From: Sinonovacula constricta
Taxonomy: Eukaryota > Mollusca > Bivalvia > Cardiida > Solecurtidae
Direction of reading: 5' to 3'
Length of the DNA stretch: 64,000 nt
NCBI GenBank assembly: GCA_007844125.1
Contig: CM017567.1
Span: forward strand, 5,674,315 to 5,738,314
Positions 61,201-64,000 of the stretch are shown piece after piece. Each line of letters starts with the position of its first letter. Position 1 is the stretch's first letter. The notes under the pieces are model-generated. The model had not been told where the DNA came from and ran no database searches. It saw only the letters and a list, made by a program, of their open reading frames with translations. The position numbers and the translations under genes are program-made.

Positions 61201-64000
61201 TTTTATTTCTTTGTAACATCAAACCGATGTTTCACTGTCGATTCAGAAAATACCAAACGCATCGTTTATGTTTATTTCATTTCGCAGTATGTCACTGCGT
61301 CATATATGAAATTTGCGTGCATTAATAATTCGTGAAATCTAGGTCAATTTTTGTAATAAAGTAAGGCTCCTGTAAAAATTATTACTGGAAACCTTAAGTT
61401 ATAGAAGACGAACATGGCATAAACTTGTGTATTGGTGAACAAGTTCTACACCCCACTCATTCTATCGGATTGATTAATCAAACTGTTTCTATTAAGTGCT
61501 TGTAAATTGTTTCAAAGGGAACTGTAGAATATTCTTTTTCCCAATAAAGCTCACACTCACATTGTAGGCAAAGACACATGACATAAAAAACCATCTGCCA
61601 AGTTCCATTTAGGCAAAAACAGATTACAACCACACATAGTTAGTATAATAGCGAAATTCAAATTTACAAATGGACAACTACAGTCGTAATAACTTAATAC
61701 CCCTTTATAAAAAACAGAATACTAATAGCTTACGCATTGAACTTGGTTGATCATATTAAGGAATATATGTAGCCTCATTAAATATATGTAAGAGTTTGTC
61801 TTATTGCTATTCATATTAAAATCGAGTCATAGGCTGGTATCAAACAGTCAATCAATTACTTCAAGATTGTATTCAAATTTTGCTGTCCGTAACACGCAGA
61901 TATATAATGCGATGCATGGGAAATGATGTTTCATTTAGTTTTTTTTTTATTTAGTATTTTAGTACCAATTTATATGACAACATGAAGAGCTCAGATCACG
62001 AACGAAAGAATTAGTATAATTCTACTGTAATGTACTACATTTTAATCCTTTATGTAAGAAAAAAGTTTTTCAGTTTTGATATTATTAATATTTCAAAGTA
62101 CAACATAAGTTATGGTAATCAATTTCAGGAAACATTTACAATGGTTTAAAATGAAAATTACAAAGCACAAGGCAGGTCATGACACATTTATTTTAGTACT
62201 GTTAAACCTAAACATTGTTACACAAGGTTATTATTACTATTTACAAAAGATGATACGGGTTAATGATATGATGTTACTCCTTAAACTTATCAGTTTATAG
62301 TCAATATGTTAAGGATAAGATGCTATATTCATAACGCACATACTTCAAGAAATGAATAAGAATATATATAACAAAGTCCTATGATCATTGCAACATATAC
62401 AGCAATTTGAAAAGGCACAGCACTAAGGTATTTACATGCCAAATGTAAAAGAAAGGACAAATTGGTGATGAGTCATTTAACAAAAAAGAGCAAACCCGAC
62501 AGTGAAGACAAATGTCGTTATAAAGCGGATAATAACTTAAATGTACATTGAAAAGAAATTTGCACATGATTTTATAACAGTTTTGAAAAGTTAACATGGT
62601 CTTGAAAACAAACTGTTTTAAAAAATCCAGATTCAAAATTAAGGTATTGACCATTTTATTACATATATATGAAGGTTAGACATATTTTAAATTGTTTGAA
62701 TGAATTGTTCAGACGACCGCTTTTGTGTGAAATAACAGATTTCATTTTTAAACGCCTACGTCTAGCAATATGTTATTGAAATGCATGGTTCCATCAAATA
62801 TTACTAAAAATGTGTGGGCTGCTTGTCAAAATGTAACGAGTGGTCGGATGGTATCGAAGGTTGTCTTTCAAAGAGATAAGGTATGTTTTTTTTCAATTGT
62901 CAATTTAACAAGCATGCACAAACTAATTCATTGCAATACATTGATTACCTTTTCAGTTCATGAGAATGCAATTCCTCTAGTAATGATCTTTATCACAAAG
63001 AACAGATTTCGTCCGCTTGTGCTCTTTGGCCTTACATTAAACACACAACGCATTAATTAGTGAAACCCGTCTTTATTATCATTCAATTCTAAAATCGAAC
63101 ATTTAAGTTCTGCCGCTCCTTGTCATTGCATTTAAATTACCGAAATTCGATCAGACAACCTCTGCTCAGAATGTTACCGATCGTGATAAGGGAATTAATG
63201 AATTTTTCAGTTAACTATTAATTTCATTTTTGTAAAACGTGGTTTGTATGTAAATGCCAATTTAAAATTAGGTCACGGTTTTAAAAAGGTGTAAAAACAT
63301 ACTCAATTTTATCACCTCGTGTAGACAATTTGATCGATGCACTTACTTTATGAATGTATATCCAGAAATGAGGAAGAAAATTATATTCCCACGCCGTATT
63401 CAGAAGGACGTTCAATCATCTCAATATAATGTGCAAATAAAATGTTCTAAAACAATACTTTGTTTAAAATTATTATCCAGAACGGTCCAAAAATGTTCAA
63501 ACACATCGTTTTAGTGCGAGATGCTTTATTTTTAATATAAATTGTTTCTGTTTTGCAATTTATTATACCCCACAATTACTAATGTTGAGGTTGACAAGCA
63601 AACGGCGTAACAGAGAAAGGTAGCAAAAGAAGACATTTTTTTTCAACAAGGTACTTTGCAAAACTATTTAGGATAATAATAAAAATAAAAATATTTTAAA
63701 AATTTATTTGATCATTTCACACACGTTTTTTTTATATTTAATATTTCGGGCTTCCGTGCTGATTTAAAATGATCAGTTTCTCAATAGTGTTGCTTTTTAA
63801 TCATAGCTGTTAATTATGTAATTATTTGTTTGTAATTTGTCATGGATTTCATTATCAGTATTACAATGTAACAAATTCATTTTGATTTGAGTTGTTAAAC
63901 AATATTGATTAAAATGATTTTTTTATTTGTGTTAAATCTTTTTAAAATGATTTTCAAAGGAATATTTACATCATTGATTAAAAGTGACCTCCAGGTTGGA
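58262..64000. other. AT-rich DNA with no recognised gene
   Basis: Only short ORFs (for example 62770-63060 plus strand, 62385-62654 minus strand) with hydrophobic or random composition and no domain motif. No SINE or LINE copy was noticed here, unlike the left half of the window. Confidence 0.4.

Noticed and set aside
62770..63060. 96-codon plus-strand ORF
   Set aside because: No recognisable motif. Its length is unremarkable for a search over 64 kb on both strands.

Overview
The window is AT-rich, intron-bearing animal DNA with no bacterial or viral gene organisation. The spliced HGH1 gene, several tRNA-derived SINE families, a LINE tail ending in CCCAAAATACAAATAC and degenerate AGGTCAAGGTCA repeats suggest a lophotrochozoan, most likely a bivalve mollusc. 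The species call is inference from repeat style; the animal call is firm.

Layout. 1-1.5 kb: the last two exons of a plus-strand gene encoding a lysine-rich and RS/RD-rich nuclear-type protein. 2.7-3.25 kb: a possible very small single-exon gene (56-residue ORF with one membrane segment and a poly(A) signal). 3.6-8 kb: a cluster of dead DNA elements (a hAT relic with terminal inverted repeats and a transposase C-terminal scrap, a fold-back element, a hAT-like element end) and a SINE with a perfect 14-bp target duplication. 8.58-15.5 kb: a complete four-exon HGH1 gene (412 residues), with SINEs, a minisatellite and a MITE in its introns. No other gene is recognised after that.

15.2-28.5 kb is an old, diverged direct duplication. 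The last HGH1 exon plus about 5.6 kb of 3' flank (15245-20870) recurs at 23888-28520, leaving a broken HGH1 last-exon pseudogene. The first copy carries a 5'-truncated LINE tail followed directly by a SINE whose 3' end resembles the LINE tail. About 3 kb of other repeats separates the two copies.

34.2-53.0 kb is a younger direct duplication of about 9.1 kb (copy A 34235-43406, copy B 43976-53047; roughly 94-95% identical by eye). Their tetranucleotide arrays have diverged strongly. Some blocks are unusually well conserved, including one whose edges coincide with splice-site-like AG and GT signals and which contains an ATG. The pair may be a real tandem duplication or two haplotypes assembled side by side. 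28.5-34 kb and 53-64 kb hold only AT-rich sequence, simple repeats and short unrecognised ORFs.

Functionally, HGH1 is the one confident gene (a chaperone cofactor for elongation factor 2), and the RS-rich tail suggests a splicing-related nuclear protein. The rest of the window is a record of duplication and transposition.
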